IMG/VR virus record: IMGVR_UViG_3300045922_000730
Location: 1 to 34,742 of that record
DNA: 34,742 nt
Reading direction: 5' to 3' (one strand)
DNA from: a virus
Shown here piece after piece: positions 1-6,422 of the stretch. A model generated the notes under the pieces. It was not told the DNA's origin, searched no databases, and worked only from the letters and a program-made list of their open reading frames with translations. Position 1 is the stretch's first letter. Each line of letters opens with the position of its first letter. The position numbers were made by a program, and so were the translations under genes.

Positions 1-143
1 ACGAGTATTACACTCCCGACACCGCAGATCGCGGAATTGTTGAAATCTCAATCGTCAAGCAGCGCAACGGGCCAACCGGAATCACCCGCGTTTTGTTTGA
101 GCAAGAGTTTTCCCGTTTTCGCAACCTTAAATCGTTTAGCTAA
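1..143 (+). CDS. dnaB: DnaB-type replicative DNA helicase, C-terminal end (5' partial)
   Basis: The reading frame whose first full codon is at base 3 encodes 46 residues up to TAA at 141-143 and runs in from outside the window. The sequence EYYTPDTADRGIVEI, followed by a KQRNGPTG segment and FEQEFSRFRNL, matches the conserved C-terminus of DnaB helicases: the arginine-finger region and the RNGPTG loop of the RecA-like ATPase domain. DnaB unwinds DNA ahead of the replisome as a hexamer. Whether this copy belongs to the phage or to the host cannot be settled from 46 residues, but its position directly ahead of phage-type methyltransferase and ParB-like genes on the same strand favours a phage replication gene. 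Confidence 0.85.
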   Translation, partial: EYYTPDTADRGIVEISIVKQRNGPTGITRVLFEQEFSRFRNLKSFS

Positions 144-258
144 TGTACGTTGCCTGACCAATGCGAAGCGAGGGAAGGCAACAGCCCGCTGGTGTCAGCA
201 GCCGAAAACGGTGGAGCAAATCAAAGAATTTCTGGAGAACCTGAAACATGCTGCTTAG
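37..258 (+). CDS. Doubtful small ORF overlapping the dnaB end
   Basis: This is a 73-codon frame starting at TTG 37. Its first third lies inside dnaB in another frame. Only the last part, after the dnaB stop, looks protein-like (PKTVEQIKEFLENLKHAA, a short amphipathic helix), and no ATG/GTG start or ribosome site fits that part. The frame ends 11 bases inside the methyltransferase gene, which would fit translational coupling. It may be a real small peptide with an unrecognised start, a remnant of a longer gene, or chance. No function is assigned. Confidence 0.2.
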   Translation: MLKSQSSSSATGQPESPAFCLSKSFPVFATLNRLANVRCLTNAKRGKATARWCQQPKTVEQIKEFLENLKHAA

Positions 259-1486
259 AACGCAATTAGAACTAGCTTTTCACCGATACGCTGACGTGTT
301 CCCAATGATGGACGCAGCAGAGTTTTCATCGCTCAAGGAAAGCATCAGCAAGGGCGGGCTAAAGGAACAAATCTGGCTGTATGAGGGCAAGATTCTAGAC
401 GGCAGAAACCGATATTTAGCCTGCCTAGAGGTTGGGATAGAGCCAGAGTTCAGAGAGTTTCGAGGCACTGATGAGCAGGCACTAGAAGCGGTCATCGCCT
501 GGAACCTGGAGCGGCGGCATTTGTCGAGCTGGCAAAAAGCAGCGATCGCCACCGAAGCCGACGGACTGTTTGAGGAACTGACAGAGCAGGCAAAGGCAAG
601 GCAGCTATCGACGCTGAAGCAAAACCAGCCCAAAGAGGAGTGCGGCAATGTGGCGATCGCGCCCCTGCCTCCTACGGCTCCCGTTGTGCAAAATTTTGCA
701 CAACGGGTTGATACTCGACCCGAAGAAAGTAAAACCCGCGCAAAACTTGCCCAAGCATTCGGCACCAACCGTCAGTACGTCCAAGACGCACTGCGAATCA
801 AAGCCGAAGCCCCCGAAGTCCTGGAAGCCTCAAAACAGGGTGTACTTTCCGGGCCGCAGGCAAAGTCCATCGCTCAACTTCAGCCAGAGCAGCGACAAGA
901 GGCGATCCAGGTCTTGCAAGAAACCCCCAAATCAAAGCGCAGCGCAGCGCTCAACGCCCTGCTGAGCAGCGAGTCAAACGAGTGGTACACACCCGCTCAG
1001 TACGTCGAAGCAGCGCGGCGGGTGATGGGGCAAATTGACCTAGATCCAGCCTCCAACGCTGTAGCCAATGAGGTTGTAAGGGCAGAGGTATTTTACGACA
1101 TCGAAGACAACGGCTTATCACAGCCCTGGAGTGGGTGCGTATTCCTGAATCCTCCCTATGGACAGGACAACGACAAAAACGCCAGTAATCAGGCGATTTG
1201 GGCAAGACGCCTGATTGACGAATACGAATCTGGCAGCGTCACGCAAGCAATTTTGCTTGTCAATGCTGCCACTTCAGCAAAATGGTTTGAACCGCTGTTT
1301 GAACACGTCATTTGCTTCACCAATCACCGCATCAAGTTCTATCGCCCTGGCGCTGATGCAAACTCGCCCACCCAGAGCAACGCCATTGTCTACATGGGCG
1401 ATCGCGTTGACAGTTTCGCTGAGGAGTTCAAAGAGTTCGGAGCGGTCGTTAAAAAACTAGTGGAGCACTCCAGTGAATCAATTTGA
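248..1486 (+). CDS. ParB-like domain fused to phage N6-adenine DNA methyltransferase
   Basis: This 412-aa protein has two recognisable parts. Residues about 10-115 resemble the ParB/Srx N-terminal domain (ILDGRNRYLAC at 49-59 matches the family's DGRHR-type box), followed by a KorB-like helix-turn-helix near 161-185. Residues about 243-400 match the phage Dam-type N6-adenine methyltransferase family: EWYTP at 245-249, LDPAS at 265-269 and the catalytic NPPYG at 301-305. It would transfer methyl groups from S-adenosylmethionine to adenine in DNA; the ParB-like part may give DNA binding. The ATG at 248 overlaps the doubtful upstream ORF, and the 3' end overlaps the nuclease-like gene by 14 bases. 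The target site is not known; GATC, the core of HIP1, is a reasonable candidate but is inference. Confidence 0.85.
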   Translation: MLLRTQLELAFHRYADVFPMMDAAEFSSLKESISKGGLKEQIWLYEGKILDGRNRYLACLEVGIEPEFREFRGTDEQALEAVIAWNLERRHLSSWQKAAIATEADGLFEELTEQAKARQLSTLKQNQPKEECGNVAIAPLPPTAPVVQNFAQRVDTRPEESKTRAKLAQAFGTNRQYVQDALRIKAEAPEVLEASKQGVLSGPQAKSIAQLQPEQRQEAIQVLQETPKSKRSAALNALLSSESNEWYTPAQYVEAARRVMGQIDLDPASNAVANEVVRAEVFYDIEDNGLSQPWSGCVFLNPPYGQDNDKNASNQAIWARRLIDEYESGSVTQAILLVNAATSAKWFEPLFEHVICFTNHRIKFYRPGADANSPTQSNAIVYMGDRVDSFAEEFKEFGAVVKKLVEHSSESI

Positions 1487-1940
1487 TTTTGAGTCGCAAC
1501 TACTGAAGGGGCAACAGGCAGAACTGGAGCTGGATCAATACTTTGCGCGGTTTTATGAAATCGATCGCCACGCCACCCGCGAAGAACAAAGAAAAGGCAT
1601 AGATCGGGTTTTTCATGGATCAACTGGTTCGTTTTTTGTTGAGTATAAAACCGACTTCAAAGCCCATCAAACAGGCAACGCTTTCATAGAAACCTTGTCG
1701 GTAGATCGAGCAAATATTTCAGGTTGGGCGCATTCCTGCAAATCTGATTTTCTTGCCTACTACATTCCAGGACTCAAGTTGATTTACTGGCTAGACGTGC
1801 CCGCCATAAAAACCAGGATTTTGCTCTGGCAAGCCAAGTATCGAAAGGCGTTCGCCCAAAACAACAACTACAAAACTGGCGGCGTTTTGGTTCCGCTGTT
1901 TGAACTGGATGCGATCGCCCTTCAAGTCATCAACCTCTAG
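1473..1940 (+). CDS. Small PD-(D/E)XK-type nuclease-like protein
   Basis: This 155-aa protein starts at GTG 1473, inside the end of the methyltransferase gene. The segment with Asp44 (KGIDRVF) and Glu57-Tyr-Lys59 (FFVEYKTD) has the spacing and hydrophobic strand context of a PD-(D/E)XK nuclease core; residues 30-41 are rich in charged side chains. A conserved-looking LIYWLDVPA strand follows. Overlap with a methyltransferase suggests a restriction-modification-like pair or a phage recombination nuclease, but the family is not identified with certainty and the catalytic assignment rests on motif spacing alone. No signal peptide or membrane segment is seen. Confidence 0.7.
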   Translation: MNQFDFESQLLKGQQAELELDQYFARFYEIDRHATREEQRKGIDRVFHGSTGSFFVEYKTDFKAHQTGNAFIETLSVDRANISGWAHSCKSDFLAYYIPGLKLIYWLDVPAIKTRILLWQAKYRKAFAQNNNYKTGGVLVPLFELDAIALQVINL

Positions 1941-1996
1941 CCAGGCGATCGCCCTCTACCTCGCCAAAAACCTTCACTTTTACGCAACCAACAGCC

Positions 1997-2173
1997 ATGC
2001 AGATTCCCGTCAATGACATCCGAAACGCGATCGCCGTTATCCGCCAAAAGTACCCCGGCACCGAAGTAAGGCAAGCGTTCGACGACTTTGAAAGACTCCT
2101 AGAACCTGCCTGCACCCAGCCCCAAGATCCCCGCCCCGTAAAGCCCCTGACGATCAGCCTTGGAGAAAAGTAG
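1997..2173 (+). CDS. Hypothetical 58-aa protein
   Basis: ATG 1997 opens a 58-residue frame ending at TAG 2171-2173. The N-terminal 40 residues (MQIPVNDIRNAIAVIRQKYP, then GTEVRQAFDDFERLLEP) are predicted helical and soluble; the tail is proline-rich. The gene lies 56 bases after the nuclease-like gene on the same strand and just before a terminator-like hairpin, so it is probably the last gene of the operon. No clear Shine-Dalgarno sequence is seen before the ATG. The function is unknown. Confidence 0.5.
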   Translation: MQIPVNDIRNAIAVIRQKYPGTEVRQAFDDFERLLEPACTQPQDPRPVKPLTISLGEK

Positions 2174-2181
2174 TCAACTAC

Positions 2182-2202
2182 CCCCACCTGAACGAGGTGG
2201 GG
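2182..2202 (+). terminator. Stem-loop after the methyltransferase operon
   Basis: A perfect 8-bp stem, CCCCACCT / AGGTGGGG, encloses a 5-base loop 8 bases after the stop of the 58-aa gene. It lacks a T-run, so it may be a weak terminator or an mRNA 3' stabiliser. It lies between converging genes. Confidence 0.45.
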
Positions 2203-2211
2203 CCAGCGGGC

Positions 2212-2237
2212 CAGCACCGCCAGACTAGGTGGTGCTG
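2212..2237 (-). terminator. Stem-loop at the end of the minus-strand gene
   Basis: CAGCACCGCC pairs with GGTGGTGCTG (10 bp with one G·T) around the 6-base loop AGACTA. The stem spans the stop codon and the last codons of the minus-strand gene. With the hairpin at 2182-2202 it forms a two-hairpin barrier between converging transcripts. No T-run is present. Confidence 0.35.
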
Positions 2238-2578
2238 ATGTTTTCGTCTGGGTCGAGTCCCCAGGCTAGGCAAAACGCGCCCGCCGCTGCGTCCAATTCC
2301 AAAAACTTGCCGTAGCCCTTTTCTTCCAGCATTTCGTAAATCACCTGTCTGGGCGATCGCTGAAGCAGCTTGGCTCTGATTCTTACGGCTGCTGCCAACG
2401 CCTGGATATTCTCAGGCACTCCCGCCCTGTCCATCAAAAACTGCTCCAGCGTGCGCGTGGTTGAGGCTTCGCGCACGAATTCGCCTTGAGCCGCATAGAA
2501 AATCTCGGTTTCGATAGGCAGTCGAACCGGAATAGGGCGATCGCGGCGATTGATTGATTTGGGACTCACTTGATCCAT
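2225..2578 (-). CDS. Hypothetical 117-aa protein, divergent from the HTH gene
   Basis: This soluble protein starts MDQVSPKSINRRDRPIPVRL and continues with a predicted helical middle (residues 40-95). The RPIPVRLPIETE opening resembles the strand-plus-helix start of small ribbon-helix-helix regulators, but the rest is not typical and the family is not recognised. The ATG (2576-2578) lies inside a CCATTTGG box that recurs twice upstream, which suggests the gene is controlled by binding at its own start. It is transcribed away from the HTH gene at 2764, and the shared upstream region holds both palindromes. A regulatory or partition role is possible but unproven. Confidence 0.65.
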   Translation of the reverse strand: MDQVSPKSINRRDRPIPVRLPIETEIFYAAQGEFVREASTTRTLEQFLMDRAGVPENIQALAAAVRIRAKLLQRSPRQVIYEMLEEKGYGKFLELDAAAGAFCLAWGLDPDENISTT

Positions 2579-2625
2579 TTGGTAACTAACCAGATTTTAG
2601 AGTGTTAGCTCCTATCGTATCTTTT

Positions 2626-2666
2626 GATTTCCATTTGGTAGCCATTTAGGTTGCCAAATGGAAATC
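2626..2666. promoter_or_regulatory. Palindrome with 13-bp arms, likely operator
   Basis: GATTTCCATTTGG (2626-2638) is matched perfectly in inverted orientation by CCAAATGGAAATC (2654-2666), with a 15-base spacer that itself pairs partly. A third copy of the core, CCATTTGG, lies at 2574-2581 over the start codon of the minus-strand gene. The plus-strand sequence TTGCCA (2651-2656), 17 bases before TAATCT (2674-2679), is a weak promoter candidate towards the HTH gene. Spacing and symmetry fit a dimeric repressor site. Confidence 0.6.
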
Positions 2667-2681
2667 ATTCGGTTAATCTCT

Positions 2682-2760
2682 ATTTCAAGGGCGTTTCAAA
2701 ATGGTTTCAAACCCGTTTCGCAGAAACGCCCTTGAAACCATTTTGAAACGGTTTTGAAAC
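2682..2760. repeat. 11-bp-phased array of four plus four inverted half-sites
   Basis: ATTTCAA at 2682, GTTTCAA at 2693 and 2704, and GTTTC at 2715 are spaced exactly 11 bp apart. The inverted forms GAAAC (2723-2727) and TTGAAAC at 2732, 2743 and 2754 follow with the same 11-bp period, mirrored about base 2721. The block 2693-2710 is the exact reverse complement of 2732-2749 (18 bp). A second inverted pair, 15 bp long (2683-2697 and 2723-2737), is nested off-centre. An 11-bp period places every site on the same face of the helix, as in cooperative operators, plasmid centromeres and iterons. Confidence 0.85.
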
Positions 2761-2763
2761 GGA

Positions 2764-3024
2764 ATGCTGGCAGAACAGCCCAAACCTGTGTTTTTCAAAG
2801 ACCTGGCGCGGCGCTTCGGCGTTACCGAGCGCACGCTCTACAACTGGTTCGCGGCAGCGGGCCCGTTGGGGTGGCTCGACCCCACTGGCGATCGCCAGTG
2901 GTTCGACGAGGAGGATGCTTTGTGGGCTGCTGACTGGCTTGCTTTCAGGACTCAGGTTTCGTCTAAAGCGCAGCTCTACATTGCTGCGGTTCAACGCAAC
3001 AACTACCAAAGGATTTTTGTATGA
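2764..3024 (+). CDS. Small HTH DNA-binding protein
   Basis: This 86-aa protein has a helix-turn-helix at about residues 11-30 (FKDLARRFGVTERTLYNWF), followed by a wing-like GWLDPTGDRQWF and an EEDALWAADWLAF helix, an arrangement like excisionase/MerR-type small DNA binders. Its ATG lies only 3 bases after the last half-site of the phased array, with no Shine-Dalgarno sequence, so binding there would block both transcription and translation initiation. It overlaps the next gene by 4 bases (ATGA). The likely role is regulator or partition/origin-binding protein of the array; this is inference from position. Confidence 0.7.
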   Translation: MLAEQPKPVFFKDLARRFGVTERTLYNWFAAAGPLGWLDPTGDRQWFDEEDALWAADWLAFRTQVSSKAQLYIAAVQRNNYQRIFV

Positions 3025-3422
3025 CACTTACCGAGGAACAGAAACAAGCGCTCAACTCCGCCGCCAATTGCAGAACCCGGAAGAAAAGCACTAAGCAGGC
3101 GCGTCAATCTGCTGCAAGCAGCGCAAGTGGAACCGCAAGTGACGTGAAGGGGGCTGACCTGGTTGACTTGGCGGCGATCGCCCAACAGTTCAACCAGGTC
3201 GGGCAAACCGTTGGACTGACAGCGATCAACTCAATGCATCAAGGTATTGCCCAGGTGTTTGAGTCCTACCGCCAGCACGGCGGCGTCCAGTTCTTTGTGC
3301 AGCAGGTGGGCGATCGCGCTGTAGCGCTGCCGGAAGCTGCACCTAACCTGTTGGGAGCAGCAGAGCCATCGACAAAGGATGAGGCGATCGCCGCCATTGA
3401 AGCCCTGTTTGTGGAGGAGTGA
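3021..3422 (+). CDS. Hypothetical 133-aa protein with basic N-terminus
   Basis: The ATG at 3021 overlaps the HTH gene stop (ATGA). Residues 1-40 are basic and low in complexity (RTRKKSTKQARQSAASSASG), and residues 45-105 form predicted helices with many Gln, Val and Ala. No membrane segment or known domain is seen. It lies between the HTH gene and the membrane-protein genes of the same operon and ends in GTGGAGGAGTGATGG, which supplies the ribosome site for the next gene. The function is unknown; a soluble partner of the downstream membrane complex is possible. Confidence 0.65.
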   Translation: MTLTEEQKQALNSAANCRTRKKSTKQARQSAASSASGTASDVKGADLVDLAAIAQQFNQVGQTVGLTAINSMHQGIAQVFESYRQHGGVQFFVQQVGDRAVALPEAAPNLLGAAEPSTKDEAIAAIEALFVEE

Positions 3423-3901
3423 TGGAATCACTGCTAGATCCTCGCAAGGCAGCGGGCAACAGCCTGGTGATCAGCCTCCTGTTAGTTGTTTGTGGTGCCG
3501 CAGTTTCGGTGACGCGCCTACAGACCGCCACAGCGGAGTTCGGGCGCGACAAGATCGCCAGCTACCGCGCCGAACGTTGCCGCATCGTTGGCAACGGCGA
3601 AAAGCTGGAGCTGGGAGCTTTCTACTTTCAGCCGATCCCTGGCGGTGGCGAGTGGCTGTCGGAGGGCGAATATCTGTGCGACCTGTTTGGCAATAGCGGA
3701 CGGGTTGAGCGCAATGGCTCGTTGCAGCACTTCGTAAACTCGCCGCCGGAAGAGGTTAACAAAGTGCTGATGAAGCGCCTGGAGAATCCAGCCCTGCCCG
3801 ACAGCAACCCGCAGTTTCGCCCACTACGCGATCGCACTCGCCCGCCCGTCTACCTGGAAGAGGCGATCGCGCCTGATAGCCAAGTTTTTCAACAGCCCTA
3901 G
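3422..3901 (+). CDS. Membrane-anchored protein, unknown function
   Basis: This 159-aa protein has one predicted transmembrane helix near residues 13-30 (NSLVISLLLVVCGAAVSV) and a large soluble domain of about 125 residues. The soluble part has a CRIVGNGEKLELGAFYFQ segment and a second Cys (EYLCDLFGN), which could form a disulfide outside the membrane. ATG 3422 is chosen because GGAGG (3413-3417) lies 4 bases upstream and TGATG couples it to the previous gene; a GTG at 3419 is an alternative. Its place beside a polytopic membrane protein and a DNA-pump-like ATPase suggests part of a membrane assembly. Confidence 0.7.
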   Translation: MESLLDPRKAAGNSLVISLLLVVCGAAVSVTRLQTATAEFGRDKIASYRAERCRIVGNGEKLELGAFYFQPIPGGGEWLSEGEYLCDLFGNSGRVERNGSLQHFVNSPPEEVNKVLMKRLENPALPDSNPQFRPLRDRTRPPVYLEEAIAPDSQVFQQP

Positions 3902-3911
3902 AGAGGTTCTT

Positions 3912-4634
3912 ATGTCCTTGCCCTTTGAAGCAACGCAGCAGCCCGGTGGACGCCCGTCCGAAGCTGCCCGCCCAACTGGCCACCCTACAGCAGGCAAAGC
4001 AAAGCCGCGGGGTGGCAGCGCTATTTACAATTTCGCCCAAGTGATTGAGAACGTTTTCAGCCACCGCGGGCTGTTTGTCTTGGGGGTGGTCGTCACCCTC
4101 GTCTGCTTCTACGCAAACGCAAGCTTTTGGGTAAACGTGTTCGCCTCGGTTGGCTACGCAGGGGCGATCGCGCTATTTCTAGGCGTCTTGGCAAGCTTTG
4201 GTACTTCAATCTTCCAGGTGTTGCCAGTGGTGTACCAACACAGCCGCCGCCTCTCGTTGATGCGCCTTTTCAGCGCAGGTATTAAGCCCGATCGCCTGCC
4301 TGCGATCAATGACAAGGTTGTGCCGGACGCAGAAAGGATGCTGACCCAGTACAAAGAGAGCGATCGCGCTCGGCGCAAGTTTTTCTCAATGATGCGCTGG
4401 GTCGCCTACGGAGTAGAAACCCTGATGGGGGTAATTTTCCTGGGCAGCGTCGGCACAGGCTTTGTCGGCATTGTGCAGCTCCTCATGTTCGTCGTTTCAA
4501 TCGTTGGAGTGGAGTGGGGTGTCTCCCTAGCGCTTCGGGCTAGCCAAGACGAACTGCCGCCGAACGTGCAGCAGCAATTTGACAGCCTGATTGAGAAATC
4601 GAATCAGCAGCTTAGCCTGAAGGAGATCCGCTAG
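3912..4634 (+). CDS. Polytopic membrane protein, unknown function
   Basis: This 240-aa protein starts at ATG 3912 with GAGAGG just upstream. After a Pro/Gly-rich basic N-terminus, two hydrophobic helices occupy about residues 52-100 (GLFVLGVVVTLVCFYA; GAIALFLGVLASFG) and two more about 160-205 (GVETLMGVIFLGS; LLMFVVSIVGVEWG). A charged loop lies between the pairs (KPDRLPAINDKVVPDAERM). The gene stop overlaps the GTG of the ATPase gene (CTAGTG), so the two are coupled. It may be the membrane partner of that ATPase. Confidence 0.75.
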   Translation: MSLPFEATQQPGGRPSEAARPTGHPTAGKAKPRGGSAIYNFAQVIENVFSHRGLFVLGVVVTLVCFYANASFWVNVFASVGYAGAIALFLGVLASFGTSIFQVLPVVYQHSRRLSLMRLFSAGIKPDRLPAINDKVVPDAERMLTQYKESDRARRKFFSMMRWVAYGVETLMGVIFLGSVGTGFVGIVQLLMFVVSIVGVEWGVSLALRASQDELPPNVQQQFDSLIEKSNQQLSLKEIR

Positions 4635-6157
4635 TGACTGCGATCGCCCCATTCCAGCCCCAGCGGACTGAAACCAACGGATACCTAGACCCGGATCAGA
4701 CCATCATTGATTACTGCGTGCGAGAGCTGGGCTGCACGTTTCAAGAGGTAATTCAGGACGACCCAAACCGGATGCTCAGGGCATGGCAGCGGCTACGCAA
4801 AACTGGGCAGCAAGCGGCGATCGCCGGAGTCGGGCTGGGTGGGGTGGGGGTGGCGTTAGGCGTGTTCGCTGGCGCAACACCCCTGATGATCGCTGGGGTA
4901 AGCGTCGTTGCCCTCAACGGCTGGCTGTGCAAGGTTCATGCAGACGCTCAAGAGGCGATCGCAATTGAATCCGACGTGCTGAACCAGTGCCGACCCGCCC
5001 TTGACCTGCTTGCCAAGCTGGAGCAGCAAGGCGTCAACGCATCGCACCTGGTCAGCATCTACAACCGATTGGTGCAGTTTGCCAGCACCAATCGCCTTGC
5101 AGCCGACGACCCCAAGCAGTTAGCCGACTTTTTCAAAATGAGCCTTAAGCAGGCTCAAATGCTTAAGGCTCTAGAGCCGGAGCCGGAGCCGGAGCCGCCG
5201 CAAGCGACTGAGTTTGCGGTCACGGTTCAGCTTCCGCAACTGCAAGCCCCCGTCTGTCCCCAATCGCCCCCATCTACCTCTGCCGAGACTAGGCAAGAGA
5301 CGCCAGACAACAACTGGCAACCTCCGGCAGTGCCGACTGACGACATTGCTAGGGATCTGGCAAGCAATCTCAGATCAGCCCTAGTCGTAGGGCAGCCTGG
5401 TGCAGGAAAGGGAATCGTCGTGGCACAGGCAATCCGAGAGATCAAACGGCAGCGTTCAGACTTGCAGATCTGGGTGATCGACCCCAAAAATGAGCCCTCT
5501 GAGGCGCACTACTGGGAGCCTGCCGACAAGGTGCTACGCCGCACAATCGATCCGTTCACCTCGCCCAATGAGATGGAACTGATCGTTCAGGACTTTGAGG
5601 AATTTATCAGCCGATTCAGTGCGATAAAAGCCCCCAAATTGCTGATCGTTGATGAGGTTCTGACGATCATGAACAAGGCTAAACAGTGGTATCAAAACTT
5701 CCTAGCCCCTGGCTGTCATGCGCTGTGCAGCACTGGGCGGGCTGCTGAATCTTACGTGTGGCTGATCTCCCAAAGCCCCAATGCCACCGACTTCGGCATG
5801 TCGGGCGGAACCCGCAACGTATACCGCCGCTTATTGCTGGTCAGTGCCGACAACGTCGGGCTACTGGCTAATGGTTCAACCTTTTTCTCTGGCTACCCTG
5901 AGCAGAAGCTTTTCTCTGCGACTGGGCGCGTTTTCTACGATTCGGTCGCCAACCGCTGGGGCGCAACTCCGGTTTACGATCTTTGCTCCGTCACCAGCTT
6001 TGCCGACTGGCTCAAGACCAATCAGCCCGCAACGGTTGAGCAGGCGGTCGGCTTCTTTGGCGGCGATCGCGCTCAATTCAAGCAAGAGGCGATCGCCCTA
6101 GTGGAGAGCGGGGCGATCGCCTTCGACGCAAGCACTCAAGTTTTTTCTACACCATAG
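4634..6157 (+). CDS. Membrane-anchored P-loop ATPase (HerA/FtsK/TraD-like)
   Basis: This 507-aa protein starts at GTG 4634. The N-terminal part has two glycine-rich hydrophobic helices (about 60-97), followed by a helical region (105-180), a PEPEPEPEPP linker encoded by four GAGCCG repeats (5174-5197), and an ATPase domain from about 245. The Walker A motif is GQPGAGKG (253-260), Walker B is LLIVDE (336-341), and WLISQSP (376-382) resembles the sensor segment of DNA-pump ATPases. WVIDPKNEP (280-288) is typical of the FtsK/HerA/VirB4/TraD and Zot groups. The likely role is DNA or protein movement at the membrane; which of these groups it belongs to is not resolved. The C-terminal 60 residues look like a small winged-helix-type domain. 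Confidence 0.8.
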   Translation: MTAIAPFQPQRTETNGYLDPDQTIIDYCVRELGCTFQEVIQDDPNRMLRAWQRLRKTGQQAAIAGVGLGGVGVALGVFAGATPLMIAGVSVVALNGWLCKVHADAQEAIAIESDVLNQCRPALDLLAKLEQQGVNASHLVSIYNRLVQFASTNRLAADDPKQLADFFKMSLKQAQMLKALEPEPEPEPPQATEFAVTVQLPQLQAPVCPQSPPSTSAETRQETPDNNWQPPAVPTDDIARDLASNLRSALVVGQPGAGKGIVVAQAIREIKRQRSDLQIWVIDPKNEPSEAHYWEPADKVLRRTIDPFTSPNEMELIVQDFEEFISRFSAIKAPKLLIVDEVLTIMNKAKQWYQNFLAPGCHALCSTGRAAESYVWLISQSPNATDFGMSGGTRNVYRRLLLVSADNVGLLANGSTFFSGYPEQKLFSATGRVFYDSVANRWGATPVYDLCSVTSFADWLKTNQPATVEQAVGFFGGDRAQFKQEAIALVESGAIAFDASTQVFSTP

Positions 6158-6167
6158 GAGCAAAACA

Positions 6168-6422
6168 ATGGAAGAAGAATATCAATACTGGGAAGAAGAT
6201 GGGCAGTATCAAGGTGAGCAATATTACGAAGAGCCTCAAGGCTATTCAGAGGACTGGGTAGACGCAGACAGCGACGGCTGGGGGATCACCCCCGGCATCG
6301 GACTCTTTGGCGGCTGCGCCTGGAGCCATACGACGGTCTACGACTCGGATGGGAATGAAGTGCATCAAGAGAGCAGCCGGACGCCGTTCTTTGGGTTAGG
6401 AGGATTTTTGGGGCTGTGGTGA
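6168..6422 (+). CDS. Acidic tyrosine-rich small protein
   Basis: ATG 6168 follows the ribosome site AGGAG (6155-6159) at an 8-base distance. The first 37 of its 84 residues are almost entirely Glu, Asp, Tyr, Gln and Gly (EEEYQYWEEDGQYQGEQYY), so highly acidic and probably disordered. The C-terminal half is Gly/Phe/Trp-rich (GIGLFGGCAW and TPFFGLGGFLGLW), which may associate with the membrane. It overlaps the GIY-YIG gene by 7 bases. The function is unknown; an acidic N-terminus beside DNA enzymes could mimic DNA, but this is speculation. Confidence 0.65.
   Translation: MEEEYQYWEEDGQYQGEQYYEEPQGYSEDWVDADSDGWGITPGIGLFGGCAWSHTTVYDSDGNEVHQESSRTPFFGLGGFLGLW

Noticed and set aside
280-768. A 162-codon minus-strand frame opposite the methyltransferase gene
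   Set aside because: Cys/Ser-rich mirror of a gene with clear catalytic motifs.
2171-2202. Possible transposon (IS200/IS605-type) end near the GC-rich hairpin
   Set aside because: The hairpin resembles such ends only superficially; no transposase or TnpB frame is nearby.
2707-3027. A 106-codon minus-strand frame over the HTH gene
   Set aside because: Runs through the repeat array and opposite a clear helix-turn-helix protein; no start signal.
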